33,117 bases of DNA from a virus. How positions within the stretch are numbered: position 1 is the first letter of the stretch; each line of letters starts with the position of its first letter. The translations under genes were made by a program, and so were the position numbers. Positions 1 to 6,436 of this stretch are shown here, in pieces. The notes under the pieces were generated by a model. That model did no database searches, was not told the DNA's origin, and saw only the letters and a list, made by a program, of their open reading frames with translations. The DNA is taken from the IMG/VR virus record IMGVR_UViG_3300009430_000253, positions 1 through 33,117 of that record; one strand, 5' to 3'.

Positions 1-477
1 ACCACCGGCGAGGTCGCGCTGATCGACGAGGCCACTGGCTACCAGCACCACCGCGCACCGGATGCGCTGCAGGAGCTGATCTCCAAGTTGCTGCGCCAGT
101 CCTGCGCATCGTGGGAGCGCCGCTTCCATCCCGACTACTACCGCGCCATCTATCGGTTGTTCGGCTGGAAATACCAGGGCCACGACCAGAACCCACCGCA
201 CGTTGTAGGCCAGATCACGCTGCGCTGGGTCTACGGGCCGGTGCTCCCAGAGGACCTGCTGGGCGAGATCCGCAATCGCAAGGGTATCTCGCAGAAGCAC
301 CACCAGTGGCTGTCCGATCAGGGACTCGCGCATCTGGAATCGCAGATTCACGCGGTCACGGCGATTGCGCGCAGCTCGATGAGCTACCCCGATTTCAAGC
401 GCCGCTGTGAGGCCGCCTTTGCTGGCGCTGCCTTGCAGTTGGGCCTGCTGCTCGATGAACTCGAGGAGGGGGCGTGA
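1..477 (+). CDS. P63C domain-containing phage protein (5' truncated by window edge)
   Basis: The reading frame is open from the first base, so only about 158 C-terminal residues are visible. The visible part opens with a DEATGYQ motif, continues with a Trp-Glu-Arg-Arg-Phe segment and a YRLFGW motif, and has a KHHQWL motif near residue 100 of the visible part. This combination is what I know from the C-terminal P63C domain of phage proteins of unknown function; the N-terminal part, which often resembles a phage antirepressor or DNA-binding module, lies outside the window. The stop overlaps the next start by four bases (GTGA), so the two genes are probably translated together. The family assignment is from motif recognition; no biochemical role can be read from the sequence. 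It is the most upstream gene of the early operon seen here. Confidence 0.75.
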   Translation, partial: TTGEVALIDEATGYQHHRAPDALQELISKLLRQSCASWERRFHPDYYRAIYRLFGWKYQGHDQNPPHVVGQITLRWVYGPVLPEDLLGEIRNRKGISQKHHQWLSDQGLAHLESQIHAVTAIARSSMSYPDFKRRCEAAFAGAALQLGLLLDELEEGA

Positions 478-974
478 AATGCTGGGTCTGCAAACGACAG
501 GCTCGGGGCTACGGCCACACCGACAACCGTCACGGTGTGGGCGACCCCCGGCGTTATCCCATCGACTGGGTGTTCTGCTCCCGTCGCTGCCAGGACGCAT
601 TTCACGCGCTGTACGGCAACTGGCAGCGGGCCAAGGAAGGTCGCATCGACAAGACGGAGGTCGCCATGATCGATCCGTCTGACGTCGAACTGGCCGCAAT
701 GCGCCAGTGCCTCAAGGCGTTTGGCGAGGTAGCGGGCGAGATCGGCTTCACCAAGCCACTGGGCGATTACTCCGAAGCGGAGGCCCTGCGGGTGATCGAC
801 GCCATCGTTACTTGCTGGTCGGACGCAATGGTCGCGCACCACGAGTCCAGCAAGTTTCCGCCCGTGCGGGGCTTGCCGCCCACGCCCGATCCGCTGGCAC
901 CCGATGCCACCAATCCGTTCGCGGATCTGGAGGACGACCTGCCCTGGGAAGAACCGAAGGGGGGCAAGTCATGA
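474..974 (+). CDS. DUF6511-type protein with N-terminal Cys pairs
   Basis: A 166-residue protein of the type annotated as DUF6511. The N-terminus has two cysteine pairs, CWVC at residues 3-6 and a CSRRC at about residues 36-40, with HTDNRH and a PIDWVFC segment between them, which looks like a small zinc-binding (treble-clef or zinc-ribbon like) domain. The rest is a helical middle region and an acidic, Pro-rich tail. The start is a GTG that overlaps the stop of the P63C gene by four bases, with a purine-rich GAGGAGGGGG just before it. The stop overlaps the next ATG by four bases. Function is unknown; position inside the early operon next to a nuclease and primase suggests nucleic-acid metabolism, which is inference. 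Confidence 0.75.
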   Translation: MKCWVCKRQARGYGHTDNRHGVGDPRRYPIDWVFCSRRCQDAFHALYGNWQRAKEGRIDKTEVAMIDPSDVELAAMRQCLKAFGEVAGEIGFTKPLGDYSEAEALRVIDAIVTCWSDAMVAHHESSKFPPVRGLPPTPDPLAPDATNPFADLEDDLPWEEPKGGKS

Positions 975-1705
975 TGGACTTCAACTCCTCATCGAGCATC
1001 GTGGGTCAGGTCACCGCCCTGGTCGATGCCGGGTTGCAGCAGGCTCGCGCCCGCCAGTCTGAGCGCCAGTACCTCGGAGCCTCGCGCCTCGGGGTGGCCT
1101 GCGAGCGCGCGTTGCAGTTCGAGTATGCCAAGGCGCCCATCGATCACGGGCGGGACACCCCGGGCCGGATGCTGCGCATTTTCGAGCGTGGCCATGTCAT
1201 GGAGGACTGCATGGTCGCGTGGCTGCGGGACGCAGGTTTTGACTTGCGCACCCGAAAGGCCGACGGCGAGCAGTTCGGCTTCTCGGTGGCTGACGGTCGC
1301 CTGCAAGGCCACGTCGATGGCGTTGTCGTAGCGGGCCCTGAGGGCTTCGCTTACCCCGCGCTCTGGGAGTGCAAGTGCCTGGGCAACAAGTCATGGAGCG
1401 ATCTCGAGAAAAAGGGCTTGGCCATCTCCAAGCCCGTCTACGCCGCGCAGGTGGCGATCTACCAAGCCTATCTCGAACTGCACGAGCACCCGGCGATCTT
1501 CACGGCGCTCAACGCCGACACGATGGAGATCTACACCGAGCTCGTGCCCTTTGACGCGGCACTGGCCCAGCGCATGTCGGATCGGGCGGTGAAGGTCATC
1601 ACGGCGACCGAGGCAGGCGAGTTGCTGCCACGTGCCTTTCACGACTCAACCCACTTCGAATGCCGGATGTGCGCCTGGCAAGACCGCTGCTGGAGCATGC
1701 AATGA
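971..1705 (+). CDS. Cas4/AddB-like Fe-S PD-(D/E)XK nuclease
   Basis: A 244-residue protein starting at the ATG that overlaps the upstream stop by four bases; a longer open frame upstream is the shadow of the DUF6511 gene. It carries the PD-(D/E)XK nuclease core: Asp116 in an HVDGVV motif, Glu133 and Lys135 in a WECK motif, and a QVAIYQAYL motif about 25 residues later, as in the RecB nuclease family. Cys44 near the N-terminus and Cys231, Cys234 and Cys240 at the C-terminus reproduce the C...C-x2-C-x5-C spacing that holds a 4Fe-4S cluster in Cas4 and AddB nucleases. In phages such enzymes usually replace or assist the exonuclease of a recombination system, resecting DNA ends. No CRISPR genes are nearby, so I read it as a phage recombination exonuclease, not a Cas protein. 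Confidence 0.8.
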   Translation: MMDFNSSSSIVGQVTALVDAGLQQARARQSERQYLGASRLGVACERALQFEYAKAPIDHGRDTPGRMLRIFERGHVMEDCMVAWLRDAGFDLRTRKADGEQFGFSVADGRLQGHVDGVVVAGPEGFAYPALWECKCLGNKSWSDLEKKGLAISKPVYAAQVAIYQAYLELHEHPAIFTALNADTMEIYTELVPFDAALAQRMSDRAVKVITATEAGELLPRAFHDSTHFECRMCAWQDRCWSMQ

Positions 1706-1914
1706 ACCAAAACCAATCACAAGCACCAGCGGCGGAACCGATGGTGGGGGCGCGCCACGCGGCGCGTCTGCTCAACCTTCCGCCGTATTTCTTCACCAAA
1801 CCGCAGTGCCGCGTTTCGAATCGCATTCCGCACTACCGGGTCGGCCAGATGGTTCGCTTCCGGATGTCGGAGCTCAGGGCATGGGCAGTCACGCAAGGAG
1901 GAGCACATGAGTGA
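1702..1914 (+). CDS. Small helix-turn-helix DNA-binding protein (excisionase-like)
   Basis: A 70-residue protein. The ATG at 1702 overlaps the nuclease stop by four bases (ATGA), which is why I prefer it to the upstream in-frame ATG at 1660. Residues 14-60 read as a MerR/AlpA-like winged helix: an [11 protein letters not shown] segment, then a short wing with [10 protein letters not shown] and a final MSELRAW helix, the pattern of HTH_17 excisionase-family proteins. Such proteins direct excision or act as small transcription regulators. With no integrase in view, a local regulator of the early operon is as likely as an excisionase. The end overlaps the next gene by eight bases. Confidence 0.65.
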   Translation: MNQNQSQAPAAEPMVGARHAARLLNLPPYFFTKPQCRVSNRIPHYRVGQMVRFRMSELRAWAVTQGGAHE

Positions 1915-2503
1915 TTACCGTGTTCGCGTCACCGTGCGCAATGCCCGTCTGCTGCGTGCCATCGAACGGGCGGGCCACAGGCCGGGCGCTCCGTTCGCAG
2001 CCGTCGTCGGCATCAGCTACTACGGGGCGCTGTTGCCCTACATCAACCTCACGCGTTCGCCGTTGCGGCCGGATGGCTTGCTGCGGGAATGTGCGTGGAA
2101 CCTGTGTGACTTCCTGAACGCATCTCCCTCCGATCTGTGGTCGGATGCCCAGCTCCAGCCTCTGGAAACCAACCATTCCAGCATCGATCTGGATGCAGAC
2201 AGCGTGCAAGCCTTAGCCAGTGAAACGGCACCCGCCGACCCACTGCAGCTGGCCAGCCACGCGCAGGCAGGTCGCATTATTCAGGATGCCCTCGATACGC
2301 TGACACCTCGTGAGGCGGACGTGATCCGTGAGCGCTTCTTTGTCGGATCGTCGCTCGACGAGGTCGCCGAGAAGATGGAGGTCACGCGCGAGCGCGTCCG
2401 CCAGATCGAGGGTAAGGCGCTGCGAAAGCTGCGACACGAATCTCGTATTCCGCACGAACTGGCTGGCATTGCCGATGTGATCGGGGGGGCCACCGATGCT
2501 TGA
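1907..2503 (+). CDS. XRE-like / sigma-70 region 4 fusion regulator
   Basis: A 198-residue protein with two DNA-binding parts. Residues about 10-85 look like a Cro/XRE-type domain: a [14 protein letters not shown] helix, a [16 protein letters not shown] recognition segment and a DLWSDAQL end. Residues 132-177 are a clear sigma-70 region 4: [14 protein letters not shown], then [18 protein letters not shown] and ALRKLRH. Sigma regions 1-3 are absent, so it cannot serve alone as a full sigma factor by known rules; it more likely binds promoters or RNA polymerase to redirect transcription. A very strong ribosome site, AAGGAGGAG, sits six bases before the ATG, although the gene overlaps the HTH gene upstream by eight bases, so it may be made in larger amounts than its neighbours. 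It overlaps the primase gene by eight bases. Confidence 0.75.
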   Translation: MSDYRVRVTVRNARLLRAIERAGHRPGAPFAAVVGISYYGALLPYINLTRSPLRPDGLLRECAWNLCDFLNASPSDLWSDAQLQPLETNHSSIDLDADSVQALASETAPADPLQLASHAQAGRIIQDALDTLTPREADVIRERFFVGSSLDEVAEKMEVTRERVRQIEGKALRKLRHESRIPHELAGIADVIGGATDA

Positions 2504-4790
2504 CTTCAATGACACCCCAAAACCAGTCGAGCCTGGACGCATCCTCGATGACAGTGAACGCGAGGCGCTGCGTGCTGGGCTGATCGCTGGCCTTTCCTCG
2601 GTGCTAGTCACAATGTTTCCGGCTGGCAAGGGACGCCGGGGCAAGTTCCTGATCGGGGACGTGTTGGGCAGTCCCGGCGACAGCCTCGAGGTGGTGCTGG
2701 ACGGTGAGAAGGCCGGGTTGTGGACGGATCGCGCGACGGGCGATGGCGGCGACATTTTTTCCTTGATCGCTGGACATTCGGCGCTTGACATCCACACCGA
2801 TTTCAATCGTGTGCTGGATGCGGCGGCTGATCTGCTCGGTCGCGCCCGCGAGATGCCAGTTCGCCGATCCGGCAAGAAGGACGTGCCGGTCGACGAACTT
2901 GGCCCAGCCACCGCTAAGTGGGACTACCTCGATGCGACGGGCCATCTCATCGCCGTCGTCTACCGTTTCGACCCGCCTGGGCAGAAGAAGCAGTTCCGGC
3001 CCTGGGATGCCAAGCGGCGCAAGATGGCACCGCCCGACCCGCGCCCGCTCTACAACCAGCCGGGGATGATCAGCGCCGCGCAGGTGGTGCTGGTCGAGGG
3101 CGAGAAATGCGCGCAGGCCCTGATCGACGCGGGCGTCAATGCCACCACGGCGATGCACGGCGCGAACGCTCCGGTCAACAAGACCGACTGGTCGCCATTG
3201 GCCGGAAAGGCCGTGCTGATCTGGCCCGACCGCGACAAGCCGGGCTGGGAGTACGCCACGCAGGCGGCACAGGCCATCTTGTCGGCGGGGGCCAAGTCCT
3301 GTCACGTCCTCTATCCACCCGAAGAGGCTGCAGAAGGCTGGGACGTGGCCGATGCCATTGCAGAGGGCTTCGATGTCGCCACCTTCCTCACACACGGGCC
3401 GCGCCTGCAGATGCACGACGTGGCCGATGACGTTGATCCGGTGGTCAGCAGTGACGAATCCGTCTGGGGTACGGAGGACGCGCTGGCGCTGTCCTTCACG
3501 CGCCGCTACCACCGCGACTGGCGATACGTGTCCGGCTGGGGCAAGTGGCTGGTGTGGGACGGGCAACGCTGGCGCACCGAGGACACGCTGGCGGCCACGG
3601 ATTTGATTCGCAGCGTCTGCCGCCAGATGGCTGTGAGCGCCGACAACCCCAAGGTCGCCGCCAAATTGGCCAGCGCAGGAACGGTCGGCGGTGTGGAACG
3701 CCTGGCGCGTGCAGATCGCAGGCACGCGGCCACCACCGACGAATGGGATGCTGATTCGTGGCTGCTCAACACGCCGGGCGGTGTGGTCGATCTCAAGACA
3801 GGCCGGATGCGCCCGCACGAGCGTGTCGACCGGATGACCAAAATCACCACAGCCACGCCCAGCGGCGACTGCCCGACCTGGAGGCAATTCATCGACGAGG
3901 TCACGGGTGGCGACAAGGAGTTGCAGTCCTACCTGCAACGGATGGTCGGTTACGCGCTGACCGGGTCGACGCAGGAGCACGCGCTGTTTTTCCTGTACGG
4001 CACAGGCGCGAACGGCAAGTCGGTGTTCGTCAACACGCTGGCCACCATCCTGGGTGATTACGCGACCAATGCGCCGATGGACACCTTCATGGAGACGCGC
4101 ACCGACCGGCACCCGACCGATATGGCGGGACTGCGCGGCGCGCGCTTCGTGGCGGCGATCGAAACCGAACAGGGCAAACGCTGGGCCGAGTCCAAGCTCA
4201 AGAACCTCACCGGTGGCGACAAGATCTCGGCGCGTTTCATGCGCCAGGACTTCTTCGAGTTCTTCCCGCAGTTCAAGTTGTTCGTGGCAGGCAACCACAA
4301 GCCCGCCATTCGCAACATCGACGAGGCGATGAAACGCAGGCTGCACCTGATCCCTTTCACGATCACCGTGCCGCCTGATCGCCGCGACAAGAACTTGCAG
4401 CAGAAACTCTTGGCCGAACGTGACGGCATCCTCGCGTGGGCCGTGCAGGGCTGTCTCGACTGGCAGCGCCACGGACGGCTAGCCCCGCCGCATCGCGTGG
4501 TGGAGGCGACCGAGGAATATTTCGAAGCCGAGGACGCCCTGGGTCGCTGGCTTGATGAGCGTTGTGTGCGCGAGGCCAACGCCAAATCGCTGACCGCCGA
4601 GTTGTTCAACGACTGGAAACAGTGGGCTGAAGCCGCGGGTGAGTTTGTCGGCGCACAACGCCGGTTTTCCGATCTGCTCATCACGCGTGGATTGGACAAA
4701 TGGCGCAACGGGCTGGGCGTGCGCGGGTTCCAGGGCATTGGCCTCAAACACCCGCCGACGCCAGCCTATACCCCCTATGCGGACGACTGA
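2496..4790 (+). CDS. P4-type primase-helicase (D5/DUF5906 family)
   Basis: A 764-residue replication protein. Residues about 200-265 look TOPRIM-like: [13 protein letters not shown] followed by [11 protein letters not shown], the acidic motifs of archaeo-eukaryotic-style phage primases. About residues 330-370 resemble the D5 N-terminal domain ([19 protein letters not shown]). The superfamily 3 helicase part has a Walker A at residues 502-509 (GTGANGKS) and a downstream acidic [10 protein letters not shown] Walker B-like segment, plus a VAGNHKP sensor motif. It would open the origin and synthesise primers for phage DNA replication. No separate replicative helicase or polymerase is visible, so the phage likely relies on the host replisome. 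The C-terminal ~80 residues are a winged-helix-like extension common in this family. The start overlaps the regulator upstream by eight bases. Confidence 0.9.
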   Translation: MLDFNDTPKPVEPGRILDDSEREALRAGLIAGLSSVLVTMFPAGKGRRGKFLIGDVLGSPGDSLEVVLDGEKAGLWTDRATGDGGDIFSLIAGHSALDIHTDFNRVLDAAADLLGRAREMPVRRSGKKDVPVDELGPATAKWDYLDATGHLIAVVYRFDPPGQKKQFRPWDAKRRKMAPPDPRPLYNQPGMISAAQVVLVEGEKCAQALIDAGVNATTAMHGANAPVNKTDWSPLAGKAVLIWPDRDKPGWEYATQAAQAILSAGAKSCHVLYPPEEAAEGWDVADAIAEGFDVATFLTHGPRLQMHDVADDVDPVVSSDESVWGTEDALALSFTRRYHRDWRYVSGWGKWLVWDGQRWRTEDTLAATDLIRSVCRQMAVSADNPKVAAKLASAGTVGGVERLARADRRHAATTDEWDADSWLLNTPGGVVDLKTGRMRPHERVDRMTKITTATPSGDCPTWRQFIDEVTGGDKELQSYLQRMVGYALTGSTQEHALFFLYGTGANGKSVFVNTLATILGDYATNAPMDTFMETRTDRHPTDMAGLRGARFVAAIETEQGKRWAESKLKNLTGGDKISARFMRQDFFEFFPQFKLFVAGNHKPAIRNIDEAMKRRLHLIPFTITVPPDRRDKNLQQKLLAERDGILAWAVQGCLDWQRHGRLAPPHRVVEATEEYFEAEDALGRWLDERCVREANAKSLTAELFNDWKQWAEAAGEFVGAQRRFSDLLITRGLDKWRNGLGVRGFQGIGLKHPPTPAYTPYADD

Positions 4791-4930
4791 TACCCATGAA
4801 AACCATGCGGTCTGACGCAGCTGACGCAGTTTGTCGTAACTCCTACGCGTGCGCGTGTGTGCGCGCCTCACGGAGGGTATCGATAAACCGTGTCAGCTGC
4901 GTCATACCCGATCAAAAAAGGACTGACAAA
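4791..4930. other. Non-coding gap after primase; origin-like or operator-like repeats
   Basis: This 140-base gap has no supported gene. It contains the 9-base unit CTGACGCAG twice in tandem (4812-4829), then a purine-pyrimidine alternating tract at 4845-4866, then a second arm that is the exact reverse complement of 13 bases of the first block: TGACGCAGCTGAC at 4813-4825 against GTCAGCTGCGTCA at 4892-4904. The core of each arm, CAGCTG, is itself a palindrome. Position immediately behind the primase gene and ahead of a resolvase gene fits a replication origin, an operator, or a transcript hairpin; the sequence alone does not decide. Confidence 0.55.
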
Positions 4931-5404
4931 ATGAACGCAACGACTATTCTCGCCCTCGATCTGGGCACAACCACGGGCTGGGCACTGGCCTGCCGCGACG
5001 GCAGCATCACCAGTGGCAGCCAATCGTTTAAACCCCAGCGCTTCGAAGGCGGCGGCATGCGCTTCCTGCGTTTCAAGCGTTGGCTTACCGACATCAAGCA
5101 GTGCAATGACGGCATTGACCAGGTGGTCTTTGAAGAGGTTCGCCGCCATATTGGTGTTGACGCGGCGCATGCGTACGGCGGCTTCATGGGCCAGCTGACC
5201 GCCTGGTGTGAGCACCACCAAATCCCGTACCAGGGCATCCCAGTCGGCACGATCAAGAAGCACGCCACCGGCAAAGGCAATGCCAGCAAGGACGAGATGA
5301 TGGCATCCATCCGTGCCCGTGGCCATGCCCCGGCTGATGACAACGAGGCTGACGCCATCGCCTTGCTGTACCTGGCCCGACAGATGGATCGGGAGGGGTT
5401 GTGA
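4931..5404 (+). CDS. RuvC-like Holliday junction resolvase
   Basis: A 157-residue RNase H-fold protein. The acidic catalytic set of RuvC is visible: Asp10 in LALDLGTTTGWA, Glu68/Glu69 in VVFEEV, and the C-terminal DDNEADAIAL with Asp136/137 and Asp141. Such phage resolvases cut four-way junctions left by recombination and replication before packaging. I chose the ATG at 4931, preceded by AAGGA about eight bases upstream; the frame stays open further upstream, but those codons run through the repeat-rich gap and read as low-complexity protein. The nuclease at 971-1705, this resolvase and the primase make a compact replication-recombination set. The next gene begins one base after its stop. Confidence 0.85.
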   Translation: MNATTILALDLGTTTGWALACRDGSITSGSQSFKPQRFEGGGMRFLRFKRWLTDIKQCNDGIDQVVFEEVRRHIGVDAAHAYGGFMGQLTAWCEHHQIPYQGIPVGTIKKHATGKGNASKDEMMASIRARGHAPADDNEADAIALLYLARQMDREGL

Positions 5405-5405
5405 C

Positions 5406-5615
5406 ATGAAAATTCCACAACACCGTTACCGCTGCCCCTTGGGCAATCTGCAGCCCACCACGCCGGACCTGGACGCTGTCAAACGCGAGGGCTGGCGCAA
5501 CGACCACATCCTGGTGGTCTCGGAAGAGGATGAACGCCTGGACTGGATCGAGAAGCAGTTCGTGCGTCGTCTGGGCGAGCGTCTGTACGGCGATGGAGGC
5601 AAGTGCCATGGCTGA
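5406..5615 (+). CDS. Small phage protein of unknown function
   Basis: A 69-residue basic-acidic mixed protein that I do not recognise as a named family. It has a conserved-looking CPLGNLQP segment near the N-terminus, a WRNDHILVVSEEDERLDWIE core, and an ERLYG tail. The ATG follows the resolvase stop by a single base, with GGGAGGGG about nine bases upstream as ribosome site; its end overlaps the next gene by eight bases. The tight packing on both sides and the good codon use support a real gene. The mid-region, which reads as beta-strand then helix, suggests a small soluble protein; no catalytic residues are evident. Confidence 0.65.
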   Translation: MKIPQHRYRCPLGNLQPTTPDLDAVKREGWRNDHILVVSEEDERLDWIEKQFVRRLGERLYGDGGKCHG

Positions 5616-5997
5616 GCTCATGACCCAATGGACGGCTGATGCCGTGGCGGCCCGGTTCGCAGAAGCTGCTGAGACCGCGCACAGGCTGCCACGCGTGCGC
5701 CCCGCGGGCTACTTCAACCCCTGGATGACGCTGGCCATGCAGGTACCTGAACGCTATCCCGATCCCGAGCGTTTGTATCGGTCCATTCCACCCAGCCCAC
5801 AAGCGGTAGAGCGGATGCTCGAGACCATGCGCTGGGTGCAGTGGCTGGACCTGGAGCAGCGCCATCTGGTCTGGATGCGCGCCAACCGCTACGAGTGGCA
5901 GCAGATCGGCAGGCGCTTTGCCTGTGACCGCAATACGGCTTCCCGGCGCTGGCACCGGCTTATGGAGTTGGTGGCATACAGGCTCAACTCTGGTTGA
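5608..5997 (+). CDS. DUF6362-type HTH protein
   Basis: A 129-residue protein of the type annotated DUF6362. It starts with a WTADAVAARFAEAAETA helix and an LPRVRPAGYF motif, has a characteristic PPSPQAVERMLETMRWVQWL segment around residues 65-85, and ends with a helix-turn-helix-like stretch WQQIGRRFACDRNTASRRWHR. It may be a DNA-binding regulator, for example of late transcription, since it is the last gene before a 439-base non-coding region that precedes the rest of the genome; that role is inference. I chose the ATG at 5608, with GGAGG nine bases upstream inside the preceding gene. Family assignment is by motif recognition. Confidence 0.75.
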   Translation: MAELMTQWTADAVAARFAEAAETAHRLPRVRPAGYFNPWMTLAMQVPERYPDPERLYRSIPPSPQAVERMLETMRWVQWLDLEQRHLVWMRANRYEWQQIGRRFACDRNTASRRWHRLMELVAYRLNSG

Positions 5998-6214
5998 TCG
6001 GGCAGCTGTTGATGCTGGCAAGATTTCCTACGGCAATGTCCGTGATCAAACCTCTTACCAGCGTCGACGCAGGGTGTTCTGATGTCTTTGGGCGTGTGTG
6101 AGCATCAATCAGCTGCAACACGCACCCATGGGCGGTTTTTGGGCGTGCAGCATGAAGGCCGATTTGAGGGTAGAGTCTCGGCTACGGTCAGGAAAGAAGC
6201 GCAAGACGCAGATT

Positions 6215-6252
6215 CCATCAAATCGCTGACGCATCCGACGCAGATTTGATGG
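6215..6252. repeat. Perfect 10-base inverted repeat with flanking direct repeat
   Basis: CCATCAAATC at 6215-6224 is the exact reverse complement of GATTTGATGG at 6243-6252, leaving an 18-base loop. The same segment also carries a 10-base direct repeat, GACGCAGATT, at 6205-6214 and 6237-6246, so the second arm of the palindrome and the second direct copy overlap. It is not followed by a T run, so it is not a simple intrinsic terminator. It could be an operator bound by a dimeric regulator or an RNA hairpin. Confidence 0.55.
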
Positions 6253-6323
6253 GTCCTTCCGGTCGCCTCCGCTATGCGGGGGGCAACAGCGCGAGATTTC
6301 GATAGCGTCTGCCCCTGAAATGA

Positions 6324-6382
6324 GGTTACCACCCGGCCAGGTTACCGGCCTGTGGTTACCACCGCCCCTGACAGTTACCACC
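6324..6382 (+). repeat. Array of four GTTACC repeats (iteron-like)
   Basis: GTTACC occurs at 6325-6330, 6341-6346, 6355-6360 and 6374-6379. Three copies continue as GTTACCACC and the second as GTTACCGGCC. Two are preceded by the wider block GCCCCTGA (6311-6318 and 6364-6371). Spacing between copies is 16, 14 and 19 bases, so they are not in strict helical phase. All copies point the same way. Multiple short direct copies upstream of a gene fit a cooperative protein-binding site; similar short repeats also occur in the ends of some IS21-family elements, which is an alternative origin. Confidence 0.55.
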
Positions 6383-6397
6383 CCCACAAAATTTCTC

Positions 6398-6429
6398 ACC
6401 CGCCCGGCGGCAACGCTCGGCGGGTTTTT
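6398..6429 (+). terminator. Terminator-like hairpin directly before a methyltransferase gene
   Basis: ACCCGCC at 6398-6404 pairs with GGCGGGT at 6419-6425 over a 14-base loop, and the second arm runs into five Ts (6425-6429). This is a textbook intrinsic terminator shape. It ends only seven bases before the ATG at 6437, and no Shine-Dalgarno sequence fits between. Transcripts entering from upstream would tend to stop here, and in readthrough transcripts the hairpin would sit on the ribosome landing site. It may therefore work as an attenuator of the modification genes as well as the end of the early transcript. Confidence 0.6.
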
Positions 6430-6436
6430 CAATTCC

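Larger units (their letters stand above)
5998..6436. other. 439-base non-coding region between early and modification genes
   Basis: No open frame here has convincing codon use or a ribosome site. The region holds, in order: an imperfect hairpin around 6119-6147 (CACGCACCC against GGGCGTG), a perfect palindrome at 6215-6252, four GTTACC repeats between 6324 and 6382, and a terminator-like hairpin at 6398-6429 that stops seven bases short of the next ATG. I found no convincing -35/-10 pair by eye. It could be a promoter and operator region for the block that follows, or partly a relic of an insertion element whose ends carried the repeats. Confidence 0.6.

Noticed and set aside
2604-4472. Long minus-strand open frame of 622 codons opposite the primase
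   Set aside because: Its product is His/Arg/Val-rich with no domains, and it mirrors the high-G+C third codon positions of the primase. The plus strand has clear TOPRIM-like and Walker motifs.
4700-4930. Upstream extension of the resolvase frame, or a small gene from ATG at 4796
   Set aside because: The codons run through the repeat-rich gap and give Cys/Arg/Ala low-complexity protein; the resolvase fold begins at 4931 with a proper ribosome site.
6324-6382. CRISPR array
   Set aside because: Repeat units of six to ten bases with 14-19 base spacing are far too short, and no Cas1/Cas2 gene is near. The Cas4-like nuclease alone does not indicate CRISPR.
6320-6436. Upstream start for the first methyltransferase
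   Set aside because: It would translate the GTTACC repeats and the hairpin into a Pro/Thr-rich leader that does not belong to the ParB-like domain.
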